Assembly: GCF_900103325.1 (NCBI RefSeq)
Contig: NZ_FMXM01000003.1
Coordinates: forward strand, 372,001 to 436,000
DNA: 64,000 nucleotides
Reading direction: 5' to 3'
Origin: Mesorhizobium qingshengii
GTDB taxonomy: Bacteria; Pseudomonadota; Alphaproteobacteria; Rhizobiales; Rhizobiaceae
The translations under genes were made by a program, and so were the position numbers. Position 1 is the stretch's first letter; every line of letters starts with the position of its first letter. This document shows positions 49,787 through 60,250 of this stretch, piece after piece. Under the pieces are notes generated by a model. It made no database searches and was not told the DNA's origin. It saw only the letters and a program-made list of their open reading frames with translations.

Positions 49787-50565
49787 TGGTCGAACTGACG
49801 CTCCCCAAGAATTCGCAGATCAAGCAGGGCAAGACCTGGCCGAAGCCGGAGGGCGCCGCCAATCTGCGTGAATACCGCATCTATCGCTGGTCGCCCGACG
49901 ATGACGAGAACCCGCGCATCGACACCTATTTCGTCGACATGGACGATTGCGGGCCGATGGTGCTCGACGCGCTGCTCTGGATCAAGAACAAGATCGACCC
50001 GACACTGGCCTTGCGCCGGTCCTGTCGCGAAGGCATTTGCGGTTCCTGCGCCATGAACATCGATGGCTCCAACACGCTCGCCTGCACCAAGGGCTGCGAC
50101 GACATTTCCGGCGCCGTAAAAGTCTACCCGTTGCCGCATATGCAGGTGGTCAAGGATCTGGTGCCGGACCTTACCAATTTCTACGCCCAGCACGCCTCGA
50201 TCGAGCCCTGGCTCAAGACGGTGTCGCCGGAGCCGGCCAAGGAATGGCTGCAGAGCCATGAGGACCGCGAGAAGCTCGACGGGCTCTATGAGTGTATCCT
50301 GTGCGCCTGCTGCTCGACCTCATGCCCGAGCTACTGGTGGAACGGCGACCGCTATCTCGGCCCGGCAACATTGCTGCAGGCCTATCGCTGGCTGATCGAT
50401 TCCCGCGACGAGGCCAAGGGCGAACGGCTCGACAATCTGGAAGACCCGTTCCGGCTCTATCGCTGCCACACCATCATGAACTGCGCGCAGACCTGCCCCA
50501 AGGGCCTCAACCCGGCCAAGGCGATCGCCGAGATCAAGAAGATGATGGTCGAGCGGCGGGTATAG
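49786..50565 (+). CDS. sdhB: Succinate dehydrogenase iron-sulfur subunit
   Basis: A 259-residue subunit with three Fe-S clusters. The [2Fe-2S] cysteines lie in [18 protein letters not shown], and the [4Fe-4S] and [3Fe-4S] ligands in [16 protein letters not shown] and [17 protein letters not shown]. It passes electrons from SdhA to quinone at SdhCD. The start overlaps the preceding stop by one base. Confidence 0.97.
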   Translation: MVELTLPKNSQIKQGKTWPKPEGAANLREYRIYRWSPDDDENPRIDTYFVDMDDCGPMVLDALLWIKNKIDPTLALRRSCREGICGSCAMNIDGSNTLACTKGCDDISGAVKVYPLPHMQVVKDLVPDLTNFYAQHASIEPWLKTVSPEPAKEWLQSHEDREKLDGLYECILCACCSTSCPSYWWNGDRYLGPATLLQAYRWLIDSRDEAKGERLDNLEDPFRLYRCHTIMNCAQTCPKGLNPAKAIAEIKKMMVERRV

Positions 50566-50578
50566 CGAGCCGATCATT

Positions 50579-51211
50579 ATGACAGATACCGAATTGCCCG
50601 TTCTTTCTCCTGCCGAAGCGCGCGTGCTCGGTTGCCTGATCGAGAAGAAGGAACTGACGCCTGACGTCTACCCGCTGACGCTGAATGCAGCACTTGCCGC
50701 CGCCAACCAGAAGACGGCACGCGAGCCGGTGATGGCGCTGGAACAGACAGAGGTGCACCGGGCTCTGAAGCTGCTCGAGCAGAAGGGGCTGGTGCGGCAG
50801 ATGTTCGGCTCGCGTGTCGAGCGCTACGAGCATCAGATGGCGCAGCGCTTCTCGCTGACCACGCCGCAGACCGCCTTGCTCGGCCTGCTCCTGTTGCGCG
50901 GACCGCAGACGGCGCATGAGCTCTTGGCGCGCAGCGAGCGCATGGCGCGGTTTTCGTCGATCGAAGACCTGCGCGGTGAACTCGACATGCTGATTGGCCG
51001 CCGGCCGCCGCTGATCCAGGAAATCCCGCGCGGGCCAGGCCAGCGTGAGGACCGCTACGTGCATCTCCTCGCTGGACCGGTGGACGTTGCAGCCCTTTCG
51101 GCGCAACGGAGTGCGCCGGCCACGCCTCACTCCGACCTGGAAGCGAGATTGGAGGCCCTGGAGCAGGAAGTCGCCGCACTTCGCGCCCGGCTCGACTCGC
51201 TGGGCGCCTAG
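50579..51211 (+). CDS. YceH (DUF480) family protein
   Basis: A 210-residue protein with two winged-helix-like units. [29 protein letters not shown] shows as [20 protein letters not shown], the family signature; the second unit has [17 protein letters not shown]. The C-terminus is a coiled coil ([18 protein letters not shown]). The function is poorly known. It starts 13 bp after sdhB and may share its transcript. Confidence 0.88.
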   Translation: MTDTELPVLSPAEARVLGCLIEKKELTPDVYPLTLNAALAAANQKTAREPVMALEQTEVHRALKLLEQKGLVRQMFGSRVERYEHQMAQRFSLTTPQTALLGLLLLRGPQTAHELLARSERMARFSSIEDLRGELDMLIGRRPPLIQEIPRGPGQREDRYVHLLAGPVDVAALSAQRSAPATPHSDLEARLEALEQEVAALRARLDSLGA

Positions 51212-51290
51212 ATCTAGGTCATCCCTCTCTTCAGGATATCCGGCGCGCGCGCCGTTTATACGCGCCGGATTTCACACGGAATGCGCGTCC

Positions 51291-51716
51291 TCAGCCGAGC
51301 CTGGCGTCGAGCGAAACCTTGATGGCGCCGAGTGCCTTGGAGACCGGGCATTCGGCCTTGGCCTTCTCGGCCAGTTCCTTGAACTTGGTCGCATCGATGC
51401 CGGGCACCTTGCCGACCACCGTGAGGGCGCTGCCGGTGATGCCTGTGCCTGGGACCAGCGTCACCACGGCCTTGGCGTCGAGCTCGGCGGCGGGCGTGCC
51501 GTTCTCGGCCAGGAAATGAGAGAACTGCATGGCGAAGCAGCCGGCATGGGCCGCCGCGATCAGTTCTTCCGGATTGGTGCCGGATTTGCCGCTCTCGTCC
51601 TCGAAGCGCGCCTTGAACGAATAGGGCGTGCCCTTCAGGGTTCCGCTCTGGCTGTCGAGCGTGCCTTTGCCCTCTTTCAGATTGCCTTTCCAGACGGCGT
51701 TTGCGGTGCGGTCCAT
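51291..51716 (-). CDS. OsmC-family peroxiredoxin-like protein
   Basis: A 141-residue protein with the OsmC fold. Redox cysteines lie in AAHAGCFAMQFSHFL and in KAECPVSKALGAIKV. TANAVWKGNLKEGKGTLDSQ at the start fits the OsmC rather than Ohr branch. It reduces organic peroxides. AAGGAGG lies just upstream of the ATG at 51716. The following stretch (51717-51937) holds only the promoters of this and the divergent small gene. Confidence 0.88.
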   Translation of the reverse strand: MDRTANAVWKGNLKEGKGTLDSQSGTLKGTPYSFKARFEDESGKSGTNPEELIAAAHAGCFAMQFSHFLAENGTPAAELDAKAVVTLVPGTGITGSALTVVGKVPGIDATKFKELAEKAKAECPVSKALGAIKVSLDARLG

Positions 51717-51937
51717 GAATTCCTCCTTGGCCTCGATTGCGCCGGCCCGGCGCCAGCGTTCCTCCCAACTATAGCGCGGGCGCGCGGGAAGGCCACCGCG
51801 CCATTCCAGCGAAAACCGCGACATCGGCGCGTCGGCGGCGAATCTTTTTCTGAAAATGCGCGTGCAAGAATGTCGACTTGCATCCAGCCCGACCGTCCTG
51901 CGGGCGGCCATAGTCTGGTGGCCGGATGGAGATTCAC

Positions 51938-52156
51938 ATGGACAGTCTGTTTTTCGCGCTGTGGAAGAGCCCATGCCGCAAGGCCGGGCGACAAGAAGAC
52001 TTCTGGCTGCATCCGCCCCCGTCCGGTTTTGGCCGGCTGCTGGCGGCGGTCGCCATCATCGGGATCGCAGCATGCCTTCTCGACCATGCGGCGGGCAGCG
52101 CCCCGGCTGACACCTTGATCGCCTCAACCTATGGTTCGTCACAACAAGGGAGATAG
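51938..52156 (+). CDS. Possible small membrane protein upstream of the YCII gene
   Basis: A 72-codon frame starting MDSLFFALWKSPCRKAG, with one hydrophobic segment (LLAAVAIIGIAACLLD). GGAG lies about 7 nt before the ATG at 51938, and its stop lies 2 bp before the next start. No family is recognised. It could be real or chance. Confidence 0.35.
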   Translation: MDSLFFALWKSPCRKAGRQEDFWLHPPPSGFGRLLAAVAIIGIAACLLDHAAGSAPADTLIASTYGSSQQGR

Positions 52157-52158
52157 AG

Positions 52159-52515
52159 ATGCAGTATGTTTGCCTGGTCTATGGCGAGGAAAAAGATCTC
52201 TACGCGCTGACAGTCGAGGGATCGGCCAAGCTCGATGCCGACTCGCTGGCCTATGACAGGTCCCTGGAGCAGCGAGGCGTGCTGATCATCGCGCAGGCGC
52301 TGCAATCGGTGAGGACCTCGAAGACTGTGCGTCGGCGCAAGGGCAAGCGGCTGGTCACCGATGGCCCCTTCGCCGAAACCAAGGAGCAACTGCTCGGCTT
52401 CGTCATGATCGAGGCGAAAGATCTCGACGAGGCGCTGGACATTGCCGCCGGCATTCCGCTGGCCGAAATCGGCACCATCGAGGTCAGGGCGATCTACGAA
52501 ATACCGGGATCATAG
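52159..52515 (+). CDS. YCII-related (DGPF) protein
   Basis: A 118-residue dimeric ferredoxin-like protein. MQYVCLVYGEE at the start and LVTDGPFAETKEQLLGF are the YCII/DGPF signatures. Members often lie near ECF sigma factor genes; none is seen here. The biochemical role is unknown. A GGGAGATAGAG site precedes the ATG. Confidence 0.85.
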   Translation: MQYVCLVYGEEKDLYALTVEGSAKLDADSLAYDRSLEQRGVLIIAQALQSVRTSKTVRRRKGKRLVTDGPFAETKEQLLGFVMIEAKDLDEALDIAAGIPLAEIGTIEVRAIYEIPGS

Positions 52516-52524
52516 GCGAAGCGA

Positions 52525-53787
52525 TCAGATCGCCTCGCCCTTCAAGAGGCGAGGCGTACCGCCGGACAGGCCCGATGCCTGGCGGATGAAGAACGCCTTC
52601 AGCCGCGGCATCCGTTCGACCAGACCGAGGCCGATGTCGCGGACGGTGCGCAGCGGGCCGATGTCGTTGGAAAACAGACGGTTCAGCACGTCCGTGGTGA
52701 TGCCCATCTGCACGGTGTCGAAGCGGCGCCATTGCTGGTAGCGTTCGAGCACGTCGAGCGCGCCGATGTCCTGGCCGAGCCGGTCGGCCTCGACAATCAC
52801 CTCGGCAAGCGCGGCGACATCCTTGAAGCCGAGATTGAGGCCCTGGCCGGCGATCGGGTGGATGCCGTGCGCGGCGTCGCCGGCAAGCGCGATGCGCGGC
52901 GCGACGAAGGCGCGCGCGAGGGTCAGGCCGAGCGGCCAGGCGCGTGGCTTGTCCGCGACGCGGATCTCGCCAAGCTTGAGGCCGAAGCGCTGCTCGAGTT
53001 CGTGCTCGAAGACGAGATCGTCGCCGGCAACCAGCTTGTCGGCATCCTGTGAGCGCTCGACCCAGACGATCGATGAGCGGTTGGTGCCGTCGTCGTCCGG
53101 TTTGAGCGGCAAGGTGGCGAACGGGCCGGCTGGCAGGAAGTGCTCTTCGGCGCGGCCGTTGTGCGGGCGTTCATGCGCCACCGTGCAGACGATGCCGGAC
53201 TGCCCGTATTCCCATTTCACCGTCTTGATGCCGGCCATGTCGCGCAGCTTCGAGTTGACGCCATCGGCGGCAACCAGCAGCCGAGCCTTCAGCGCCGCGC
53301 CGTCGGCAAGATGCACTGATATGCCGGCACCGTTGGTTTCGAAGCCCTGCACGGCGACGCCTTCGATGATGTCGATGCCGAGTTCCTCCGCACTGCGGCG
53401 CAAGGCACCGTTCAGCACCTTGTTGGCGACCATATGCGCAAAGGGCTCGCCCGGCGCCACCTCGCCGTCGAAGGTCAGGAACACCGGACGGACCGGATCG
53501 GAGCTGCGCGAATCGGTGATGATCATCTCGGTGATCGCCTGCGCCCGCGGCGCGATCTCGGCCCACACGCCGAGCTGGTCGAGCATGCGGCAGGCGGCAG
53601 CGGCAATGGCTGAAGCGCGGCCATCCTTTTGCCAGGTGCCGGCGGGCGCGGCATCGACCAGCGCAACGGCAAGGCTCGGGCGCGCCTGCTTCAGCGACAC
53701 GGCGGCGGCAAGCCCGACATAGCCGGCGCCGGCGACCAGGACATCGAGCCCGGACCTGGTATTCGCATCCGTCCTGGATTGCATCAT
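52525..53787 (-). CDS. UbiH/UbiF/Coq6-type FAD-dependent hydroxylase
   Basis: A 420-residue flavoprotein monooxygenase of ubiquinone synthesis. The FAD loop is VAGAGYVGLAAAVSLKQ, LLVAADGVNSKLRDMAGI is the DG motif, and IALAGDAAHGIHPIAGQGLN is the GD motif of the family. Which ring position it hydroxylates cannot be told from sequence alone. The start at 53787 (MMQSRTD) follows AGGAGCGAAG. It is divergent from tesB. Confidence 0.9.
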   Translation of the reverse strand: MMQSRTDANTRSGLDVLVAGAGYVGLAAAVSLKQARPSLAVALVDAAPAGTWQKDGRASAIAAAACRMLDQLGVWAEIAPRAQAITEMIITDSRSSDPVRPVFLTFDGEVAPGEPFAHMVANKVLNGALRRSAEELGIDIIEGVAVQGFETNGAGISVHLADGAALKARLLVAADGVNSKLRDMAGIKTVKWEYGQSGIVCTVAHERPHNGRAEEHFLPAGPFATLPLKPDDDGTNRSSIVWVERSQDADKLVAGDDLVFEHELEQRFGLKLGEIRVADKPRAWPLGLTLARAFVAPRIALAGDAAHGIHPIAGQGLNLGFKDVAALAEVIVEADRLGQDIGALDVLERYQQWRRFDTVQMGITTDVLNRLFSNDIGPLRTVRDIGLGLVERMPRLKAFFIRQASGLSGGTPRLLKGEAI

Positions 53788-53882
53788 CTTCGCTCCTTGC
53801 GCGCCGGCCTGGCATCCGCCCTTGACGGCTCGTCCTTCCTGTCGGAAACCCGCCATAGCATCCGGTGATGAGGTCACGAAAC

Positions 53883-54743
53883 ATGACGGCGGCCATGGAC
53901 GAGCTTCTCGACATTCTCGACCTCGAGAGGCTGGAACACAATCTGTATCGTGGTCGCAGCCCCCAGGTGGAATGGCAGCGCGTATTCGGCGGCCAGACGA
54001 TCGCCCAGGCCCTGGTGGCGGCGCAGCGGACCGTCGAGCCCGATCGCTACGTGCATTCGCTGCACGGCTATTTCATGCGGCCAGGCGATATCAAGGTGCC
54101 GATCGTCTACGAGGTCGACCGCATCCGCGACGGCGGCTCGTTCACCACCCGCCGCGTGCTGGCGATCCAGCACGGGCAAGCCATCTTTTCGCTGGAAGCC
54201 TCGTTCCAGGTCGACGAGAAGGGGCTCGAGCACCAGTTCGCCCTGCCCGACGACGTGCCGCCGCCGGAAGGGCTGCAGACGCAGCGGCAGCTGCTCGAGA
54301 AGGCCGAACGTGTACCGGAGGCGGTGCGCCGCTTCTGGGCACGGGAGCGGCCGCTGGAGCTGCGTCCGGTCAATCTCCAGCACTATGAAAGCCGCGACAA
54401 GCTGCCGCCCCGGCAGAATGTCTGGATCCGCCTTGCCGGGCCGGTTCCCGACGACCGCGCCCTGCAATCGGTGCTGCTCGCCTACCTGTCCGACATGACG
54501 CTGCTCGACACGTCGACCTTCGCGCATGGGCGCGGTCTTTTCGATCCCGATATCCAGGCGGCGAGCCTCGACCACTCGATGTGGTTCCACCGGCCGCATG
54601 CGCTCGACGGCTGGCTGCTCTACGCCCAGGACAGCCCGTCAAGCTCGGGATCGCGCGGCTTCAGCCGCGGCACCCTCTATGCACGTGACGGCACGCTGAT
54701 CGCCTCGATGGCCCAGGAAGGGTTGATCCGGCTCAAGCGTTGA
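53883..54743 (+). CDS. tesB: Acyl-CoA thioesterase II
   Basis: A 286-residue double hot-dog thioesterase. RVFGGQTIAQALVAAQRTV and SLHGYFMRPGDIKVPIVYEV in the first half and DMTLLDTSTFAHG and SLDHSMWFHRP in the second are the TesB signatures, including the Asp, Thr/Ser and Gln-type active-site positions. It hydrolyses medium- and long-chain acyl-CoA. Several Met codons are in frame (53868-53895); 53883 has GAGG upstream. Confidence 0.92.
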   Translation: MTAAMDELLDILDLERLEHNLYRGRSPQVEWQRVFGGQTIAQALVAAQRTVEPDRYVHSLHGYFMRPGDIKVPIVYEVDRIRDGGSFTTRRVLAIQHGQAIFSLEASFQVDEKGLEHQFALPDDVPPPEGLQTQRQLLEKAERVPEAVRRFWARERPLELRPVNLQHYESRDKLPPRQNVWIRLAGPVPDDRALQSVLLAYLSDMTLLDTSTFAHGRGLFDPDIQAASLDHSMWFHRPHALDGWLLYAQDSPSSSGSRGFSRGTLYARDGTLIASMAQEGLIRLKR

Positions 54744-54770
54744 GCACCTGGGCGGCAGCTTCTTGTTTGA

Positions 54771-54813
54771 GCATGATCTTTCCGAAAACCGGGACCCACT
54801 TTCGGGGCCATGC
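54771..54813. repeat. Short palindromic element (GCATGATC type)
   Basis: GCATGATC and GGCCATGC form the near-complementary ends around CCGAAAACCGGGACCCACTTTCGG. A member of the dispersed family. It lies between tesB and the glnK promoter. Confidence 0.75.
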
Positions 54814-54952
54814 TGCCAAAGCCGGCAAAATAGGCAATTTCGAAAAATTGCATAATTTTTAAGCACATGCCGTGCCGCAGATGCTGGCACCTTCTGCCTC
54901 CGATCGCTCCAATCCCTTTGTTTACAACAGGTTAATACACTGCTTCGGCAAC

Positions 54953-54968
54953 TGGCACGGAGCTTGAA
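54953..54968 (+). promoter_or_regulatory. Sigma-54-type promoter of glnK-amtB
   Basis: TGGCACG-GAGC-TTGAA matches the -24/-12 consensus TGGCACG-N4-TTGCA except for A in place of the -12 C. It lies 85 bp before the glnK ATG, as expected for NtrC-controlled ammonium genes. An inverted GTGCC/GGCAC pair around 54875-54895 could be part of the upstream activator site. The rest of the 54744-55052 gap holds a palindromic repeat. Confidence 0.6.
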
Positions 54969-55046
54969 TCCTCGTGGGCACTCTCCGGCTCTCCTTGGGA
55001 TCGGTGCAGTCGTGCAAACGCGGGGGACCGCAACAGCAAAGGGTGA

Positions 55047-55391
<345 letters not shown>

Positions 55392-55422
55392 GCGGCGAAA
55401 ACGTATTCCAATGGAGAGTTCA

Positions 55423-56778
55423 ATGAATATTCCTTCCACCTTGAAGACGACGGGACGCGCCGCCCTTTTGGGCTCGCTCGCTCTCGCAGCATTGGGCACG
55501 GTTGCCGCCTTCGCACAGGAAGCGGCCCCCGCCGCTGCGGCTGCCGCGCCGGCTGCCGCTCCCACCCCGGTGCTCGATACCGGCAACACCGCCTGGATGC
55601 TGACCTCGACGGCCCTCGTGCTGATGATGACCATCCCGGGCCTGGCGCTGTTCTACGGCGGCATGGTGCGCAAGAAGAACGTGCTGGCCACCATCATGCA
55701 GAGCTTCGCCATCACCTGCCTGGTGACGGTGCTGTGGTTCATGTTCGGCTACTCGCTGGCCTTCTCCGACGGCGGCGGCATGAACAGCTATCTCGGCGGC
55801 ACCTCGAAATTCTTCCATCACGGCATCACCACTGCCTCGCTGTGGCTGCCGGGCGTCGCGAACATTCCTGAATTCGTCTTCTCGATGTTCCAGATGACCT
55901 TCGCCATCATCACTCCGGCGCTGATTGCCGGCGCCTTCGCCGAGCGCTTCAAGTTCTCGGCGCTGCTGATCTTCATGGCGCTGTGGCTGCTCGTCGTCTA
56001 TGTGCCGATCGCGCATTGGGTCTGGGGCGGCGGCTTCCTCGGCACGGCTGGCGTGCTCGACTTCGCCGGCGGCACGGTCGTCCACATCAACGCCGGTGTC
56101 GCCGGTCTCGTCTGCGCACTCGTGCTTGGTAAGCGCGAAGGCTACGGCACCACCAACATGGCGCCGCACAACCTGGTCTATTCGGTGATCGGCGCTTCGC
56201 TGCTGTGGGTCGGCTGGTTCGGCTTCAACGCCGGTTCGGAGCTCGCGGCCGACGGCCTCGCCGGCGCCGCCATGCTCAACACCCAGGTTGCCACCGCGGC
56301 CGCGGCGCTGGCCTGGATGTTCGCCGAATGGATCGTCGCCAAGAAGCCCTCCGTGCTCGGCATCATCTCGGGCGCCGTTGCCGGCCTGGTCGCGGTGACC
56401 CCGGCTTCCGGCTTCGTCAACCCGACCGGCGCCTTCATCGTCGGCATCGTCGCCGGCGTCGTCTGCTACCTCTCGGCGGTCAAGGTGAAGCACATGTTCG
56501 GCTATGACGACTCGCTCGATGCCTTCGGCGTGCATGGCGTCGGCGGTATCATCGGCGCCCTGCTCACCGGCGTGCTGGCCGATCCGGCGATCAACAGCCT
56601 GTCGTCGGGTGCTTCGCTCGGCAAGCAGATCTACGGCGTCGCCGTCACCATCATCTGGACGGCGATTGCAACCTTCGTGATCCTCTACATCGTCAAGGCG
56701 CTGGTCGGCCTGCGTCCGACGACCCAGGAAGAGGTCGAAGGTCTCGACATTTCCCAGCATGGCGAAGTGGTGCCGTAA
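55423..56778 (+). CDS. amtB: Ammonium transporter AmtB
   Basis: A 451-residue channel with an N-terminal signal-type segment, an Ala-rich linker and 11 predicted membrane segments. The gate and pore regions include MTIPGLALFYGGMVRKKNVL, FGVHGVGGIIGALLTGV (with the conserved pore His) and GGTVVHINAGVAGLVCALVL. It imports ammonium and is inhibited by GlnK. The ATG at 55423 follows GGAGAG; an ATG at 55411 is an alternative. Confidence 0.95.
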   Translation: MNIPSTLKTTGRAALLGSLALAALGTVAAFAQEAAPAAAAAAPAAAPTPVLDTGNTAWMLTSTALVLMMTIPGLALFYGGMVRKKNVLATIMQSFAITCLVTVLWFMFGYSLAFSDGGGMNSYLGGTSKFFHHGITTASLWLPGVANIPEFVFSMFQMTFAIITPALIAGAFAERFKFSALLIFMALWLLVVYVPIAHWVWGGGFLGTAGVLDFAGGTVVHINAGVAGLVCALVLGKREGYGTTNMAPHNLVYSVIGASLLWVGWFGFNAGSELAADGLAGAAMLNTQVATAAAALAWMFAEWIVAKKPSVLGIISGAVAGLVAVTPASGFVNPTGAFIVGIVAGVVCYLSAVKVKHMFGYDDSLDAFGVHGVGGIIGALLTGVLADPAINSLSSGASLGKQIYGVAVTIIWTAIATFVILYIVKALVGLRPTTQEEVEGLDISQHGEVVP

Positions 56779-56792
56779 GGCCAGCTTAGCCA

Positions 56793-56828
56793 ACAGGGCC
56801 GGCGGAACCCTCCTCCCGCCGGCCCTGT
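56793..56828 (+). terminator. Hairpin after amtB
   Basis: ACAGGGCCGGCGG and CCGCCGGCCCTGT form a 13-bp perfect stem with a 10-nt loop, 14 bp past the amtB stop. Few T residues follow, so termination strength is uncertain. Confidence 0.65.
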
Positions 56829-56838
56829 CTGACTCCAG

Positions 56839-56882
56839 ACGATTCCGAACGGAAAGCCGCTGTGCACTTTTCCCGGAATTGC
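56839..56882. repeat. Short palindromic element (GATTCCG/CGGAATTGC type)
   Basis: GATTCCGAACGGAAAGCCG and TGCACTTTTCCCGGAATTGC bracket a short core. It is a diverged relative of the element at 17464. It lies between the amtB hairpin and the terminator at 56928. Confidence 0.65.
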
Positions 56883-56884
56883 TT

Positions 56885-56960
56885 CAAGAGATCCCGTCGT
56901 GACGCTCCCGAAAGGAGTTCACGCATTGAGGCCCGGATCGCATCCGGGCCTCCTTTTTTT
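56885..56960 (+). ncRNA. Candidate small RNA before a strong terminator
   Basis: About 75 bp after the palindromic element, including a CTCC-CGAAA-GGAG hairpin, end in a perfect terminator (56928-56960). No protein frame is present. It could be an independent small RNA or the trailer of amtB. No promoter is clear. Confidence 0.3.
56928..56960 (+). terminator. Strong intrinsic terminator
   Basis: GAGGCCCGGAT-CGC-ATCCGGGCCTC, then C and seven T. It is the best terminator in the window, 150 bp past amtB. Confidence 0.92.
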
Positions 56961-57108
56961 GGTAAAACCTTCCGGCCATGCCCCTGGTTCGTGCAATCAC
57001 GTTCGCGTGAAGAAGATTTCTGAAGAAACATCGACCGCCCTTGCCCCGTACTTTGAGGACGATCGTCGTTCTGACGCTCGTACAAAACGACAGGGAAGGA
57101 ATCATCTC

Positions 57109-57384
57109 ATGAAACTCAAGAACATCTTCCTCGGGGCACTCGCTCTTTCCATGGTCAGTGGCGTTGCGTTGGCAGGCGCTCTTGACGAGCCTGACAACAT
57201 GGCGCCGTTCTTCACCGATACCGGCATGAAGACCATGAAGTCCGAGGCGGATTTCAAGGCGGCCTGGGCTTCGACGGCCAAGGACAAGCAGGACTTGATG
57301 ATGAAGGAATGCCAGGACGCGGCGATGAGCAAGCCTCACGCCGAATTCTGCGCCAACCTGATGGCGTATGCCGGTCACAAGTGA
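57109..57384 (+). CDS. Small secreted protein of unknown function
   Basis: A 91-residue protein with a signal peptide (MKLKNIFLGALALSMVSGVA, cleavage likely after ALA). The mature part is helical and charged (DFKAAWASTAKDKQDLMMKE) with two cysteines (KECQ and EFCANLM). No family is recognised. AAGGAATC precedes the ATG at 57109. It has its own gap on both sides and a hairpin downstream. Confidence 0.65.
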   Translation: MKLKNIFLGALALSMVSGVALAGALDEPDNMAPFFTDTGMKTMKSEADFKAAWASTAKDKQDLMMKECQDAAMSKPHAEFCANLMAYAGHK

Positions 57385-57435
57385 TTGCGCGAGATCGGGT
57401 CCGGACGGGCCCGATCGTCGCGTCATTGCCATGAA

Positions 57436-57465
57436 AAGATGGCGGGCTTCGCGGCCCGCCATCTT
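57436..57465. terminator. Hairpin downstream of the small secreted-protein gene
   Basis: AAGATGGCGGGC and GCCCGCCATCTT form a 12-bp perfect stem with a 6-nt loop, about 50 bp past the stop. No T-run follows, so it may be Rho-independent only weakly. Confidence 0.6.
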
Positions 57466-57595
57466 CGCTCTGGAAGGAGGCGCCGGTAAAAAGCCATGGT
57501 TAATGCGCCCTTAACCTTCCCACCGATAGTCTGGCATCCGAATCTGCCGGAGTGCGCCATGCACCCGCGCGAGGCAATGACAGACGGGGAAGAGC

Positions 57596-60250
57596 ATGCG
57601 TTCAGGGGCTTCAGCACCGCTCGCGCTGACCGATACGGGGCACGGCATGCAGGCGTTCGCGCGGCGTCAGGTCGGCCGGCTGGTCGGCGTGGGACTGTTC
57701 GCGCTGGTTGCCTTCGGCGTCGCCAGCCTTGCTACCTGGAACGTCGCCGACCCGAGTTTCTCGCACGCGACAAACAACACCGTCACCAACGCCATGGGCT
57801 ATGCCGGCGCGGTGTTCTCCGACCTCGCCATGCAATTCTTCGGCCTCGCCGCGGTCGCGGCGCTGGTGCCGGCTGTCGTCTGGGGATTCCTGCTGTTTTC
57901 GGCGCGCGGTGTCGACAGGCTGCCCAGGCGCGGCTTGTCGTGGTTCGGCTTTGCCCTGCTGGCCGCTGCAATGGCCGGCTGCGTGGTGCCGCCAAAGACC
58001 TGGCCGCTGCCGACCGGCCTCGGCGGCGTGTTCGGCGACATGGTGCTGAAGATCCCCGCCGTTGTCATCGGCGGCTATCCGACCGGGCTGGTAGCCAGCA
58101 TCATCGCCATCTTGCTGGCGGCACCGGCGCTGTGGCTCTTCGCCCATGGTTCGGCGCTGATCGGACGCAAGAACGGCTTCGCCGTCATGGAGGACGAGCC
58201 GGCCGCGGATCCGCGCGAGGACGACCTTCTGTTCGACAATGACGAGGACGAAGGCGACGAAGGCATCCTGGCGCTTGGCGCCATCACCCACTGGTGGCTG
58301 TCACTGCGCGCCTGGATGCATCGCCGCGCCATGCGCCGCAGGCAGGAGCGGGACGAGTACGAGCCGGAGATGGAGCAGCGCTCCACGGCCTGGCGGCGCG
58401 CCGCCGAACGGGTCGAATCGGCCGAGTTCGCCGAATCGCGGATGAGCCAGGACGGCCGCGCCCGCGTCGAGCCGGAATTCTTCGCCGCCATGGTCAATGA
58501 CCGCAGCGCCTCGCTCGACCCCGACGATGCCGATGTGTTCGAAGCCGATGACGACTTGGATTTCGAGCCCGCCAGCCAGCGGCGCGCGGCGCCGACCGCC
58601 AGGGTCCAGCAAATCCGCTCCGATGCCGCCACCCGCGTCGAGGCGCCGGCGCCGCGTCCGGCTCCTGGCGCCCGCGTCCAGCGCGAGGCGCAGACATCGC
58701 TGATCGGCTCGGAAAAGTTCGAAATGCCGTCGCTGCATTTCCTGTCCGAGCCGAAGAACGTGGTGCGCGATGCCAGCCTGTCCAAGGACGCGCTGGAGCA
58801 GAACGCGCGCCTGCTCGAGGGCGTGCTGGAGGATTTCGGCGTCAAGGGCGAGATCATCGCCGTCCGCCCCGGTCCGGTGGTCACCCTCTACGAGCTCGAA
58901 CCGGCGCCCGGCATCAAATCGTCGCGCGTCATCGGCCTGTCCGACGACATCGCGCGCTCGATGAGTGCGATCGCCTGCCGCGTCGCCGTGGTGCCCGGCC
59001 GCAACGCCATCGGCATCGAACTGCCGAACGCCAAGCGCGAAACCGTCTATCTCCGGGAAATCCTGGCCAGCCGTGACTTCGAGACGACGAAGGCCAAGCT
59101 GGCGCTGGCGCTGGGCAAGACCATCAATGGCGAGGCGGTCATCGTCGATATCGCCAAGATGCCGCACGTGCTGGTCGCCGGCACCACCGGCTCGGGCAAA
59201 TCGGTCGCAATCAACACCATGATCCTGTCCTTGCTTTACCGGCTGAAGCCGGAAGAGTGCCGGCTGATCATGATCGATCCGAAAATGCTGGAACTCTCGG
59301 TCTATGACGGCATCCCGCACCTGTTGACGCCGGTGGTCACCGATCCGAAGAAGGCGGTGGTGGCGCTGAAATGGACCGTGCGCGAGATGGAGGACCGCTA
59401 CCGCAAGATGTCGAAGGTCGGCGTGCGCAACATCGACGGTTTCAATGCCCGTGTCAGCCAGGCGGACAAGAAGGGCGAAAAGATCTCGCGCACCGTGCAG
59501 ACCGGCTTCGACCGCCAGACCGGCGAGGCGATCTACGAGACCGAGAACCTCGATCTCGAGCCCATGCCCTATATTGTCGTCATCATCGACGAAATGGCCG
59601 ACCTGATGATGGTCGCCGGCAAGGACATCGAAGGTGCCGTGCAGCGCCTGGCGCAGATGGCGCGTGCCGCCGGCATCCATGTCATCATGGCCACGCAGCG
59701 CCCGTCGGTCGACGTCATCACCGGCACGATCAAGGCCAATTTCCCGACCCGCATCTCCTTCCAGGTGACGTCGAAGATCGACAGCCGCACCATTCTGGGC
59801 GAGCAGGGCGCCGAGCAGCTGCTCGGCATGGGCGACATGCTCTACATGGCTGGCGGTGGACGCATCCAGCGCGTGCACGGCCCGTTCGTCGCTGATGAAG
59901 AGGTCGAAAGGATCGTCGCGCATCTGAAACTGCAGGGCGTGCCTGAATATCTCGACGCCATCACCGAGGACGACGGCGAGGACGACGACGAGCCGTCCGG
60001 CAAGGGGGGCTCGGGAAGTGGCGGCGGCAACAGCAATTTCGAGGATTCCGACGATCCATACGATCAGGCGGTTTCCGTGGTGCTGCGTGACGGCAAGGCT
60101 TCCACCAGCTATATCCAGCGCCGGCTGGGCATCGGCTACAACCGCGCCGCCTCGATCATCGAGAAAATGGAGAAGGAAGGTATCGTCGGCCCGGCCAACC
60201 ACGCTGGCAAGCGCGAGATCCTGGTGCCGACCGAAGATGACAAGTTCTGA
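57596..60250 (+). CDS. ftsK: DNA translocase FtsK
   Basis: An 884-residue division protein that pumps DNA at the septum. Four or five membrane segments lie in residues about 25-185, then an acidic linker (EDEGDEG). The motor domain has Walker A GTTGSGKS near residues 529-536 and Walker [13 protein letters not shown]. The C-terminal gamma winged-helix ([21 protein letters not shown] is seen as [14 protein letters not shown]) reads KOPS sites and activates XerCD. The partner xerC gene is at 33123. The ATG at 57596 follows GGGGAAGAG. Confidence 0.96.
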   Translation: MRSGASAPLALTDTGHGMQAFARRQVGRLVGVGLFALVAFGVASLATWNVADPSFSHATNNTVTNAMGYAGAVFSDLAMQFFGLAAVAALVPAVVWGFLLFSARGVDRLPRRGLSWFGFALLAAAMAGCVVPPKTWPLPTGLGGVFGDMVLKIPAVVIGGYPTGLVASIIAILLAAPALWLFAHGSALIGRKNGFAVMEDEPAADPREDDLLFDNDEDEGDEGILALGAITHWWLSLRAWMHRRAMRRRQERDEYEPEMEQRSTAWRRAAERVESAEFAESRMSQDGRARVEPEFFAAMVNDRSASLDPDDADVFEADDDLDFEPASQRRAAPTARVQQIRSDAATRVEAPAPRPAPGARVQREAQTSLIGSEKFEMPSLHFLSEPKNVVRDASLSKDALEQNARLLEGVLEDFGVKGEIIAVRPGPVVTLYELEPAPGIKSSRVIGLSDDIARSMSAIACRVAVVPGRNAIGIELPNAKRETVYLREILASRDFETTKAKLALALGKTINGEAVIVDIAKMPHVLVAGTTGSGKSVAINTMILSLLYRLKPEECRLIMIDPKMLELSVYDGIPHLLTPVVTDPKKAVVALKWTVREMEDRYRKMSKVGVRNIDGFNARVSQADKKGEKISRTVQTGFDRQTGEAIYETENLDLEPMPYIVVIIDEMADLMMVAGKDIEGAVQRLAQMARAAGIHVIMATQRPSVDVITGTIKANFPTRISFQVTSKIDSRTILGEQGAEQLLGMGDMLYMAGGGRIQRVHGPFVADEEVERIVAHLKLQGVPEYLDAITEDDGEDDDEPSGKGGSGSGGGNSNFEDSDDPYDQAVSVVLRDGKASTSYIQRRLGIGYNRAASIIEKMEKEGIVGPANHAGKREILVPTEDDKF

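Noticed and set aside
58301..60202. Long open frame opposite ftsK
   Set aside because: Shadow of the FtsK gene; it has no ribosome site and no motif.
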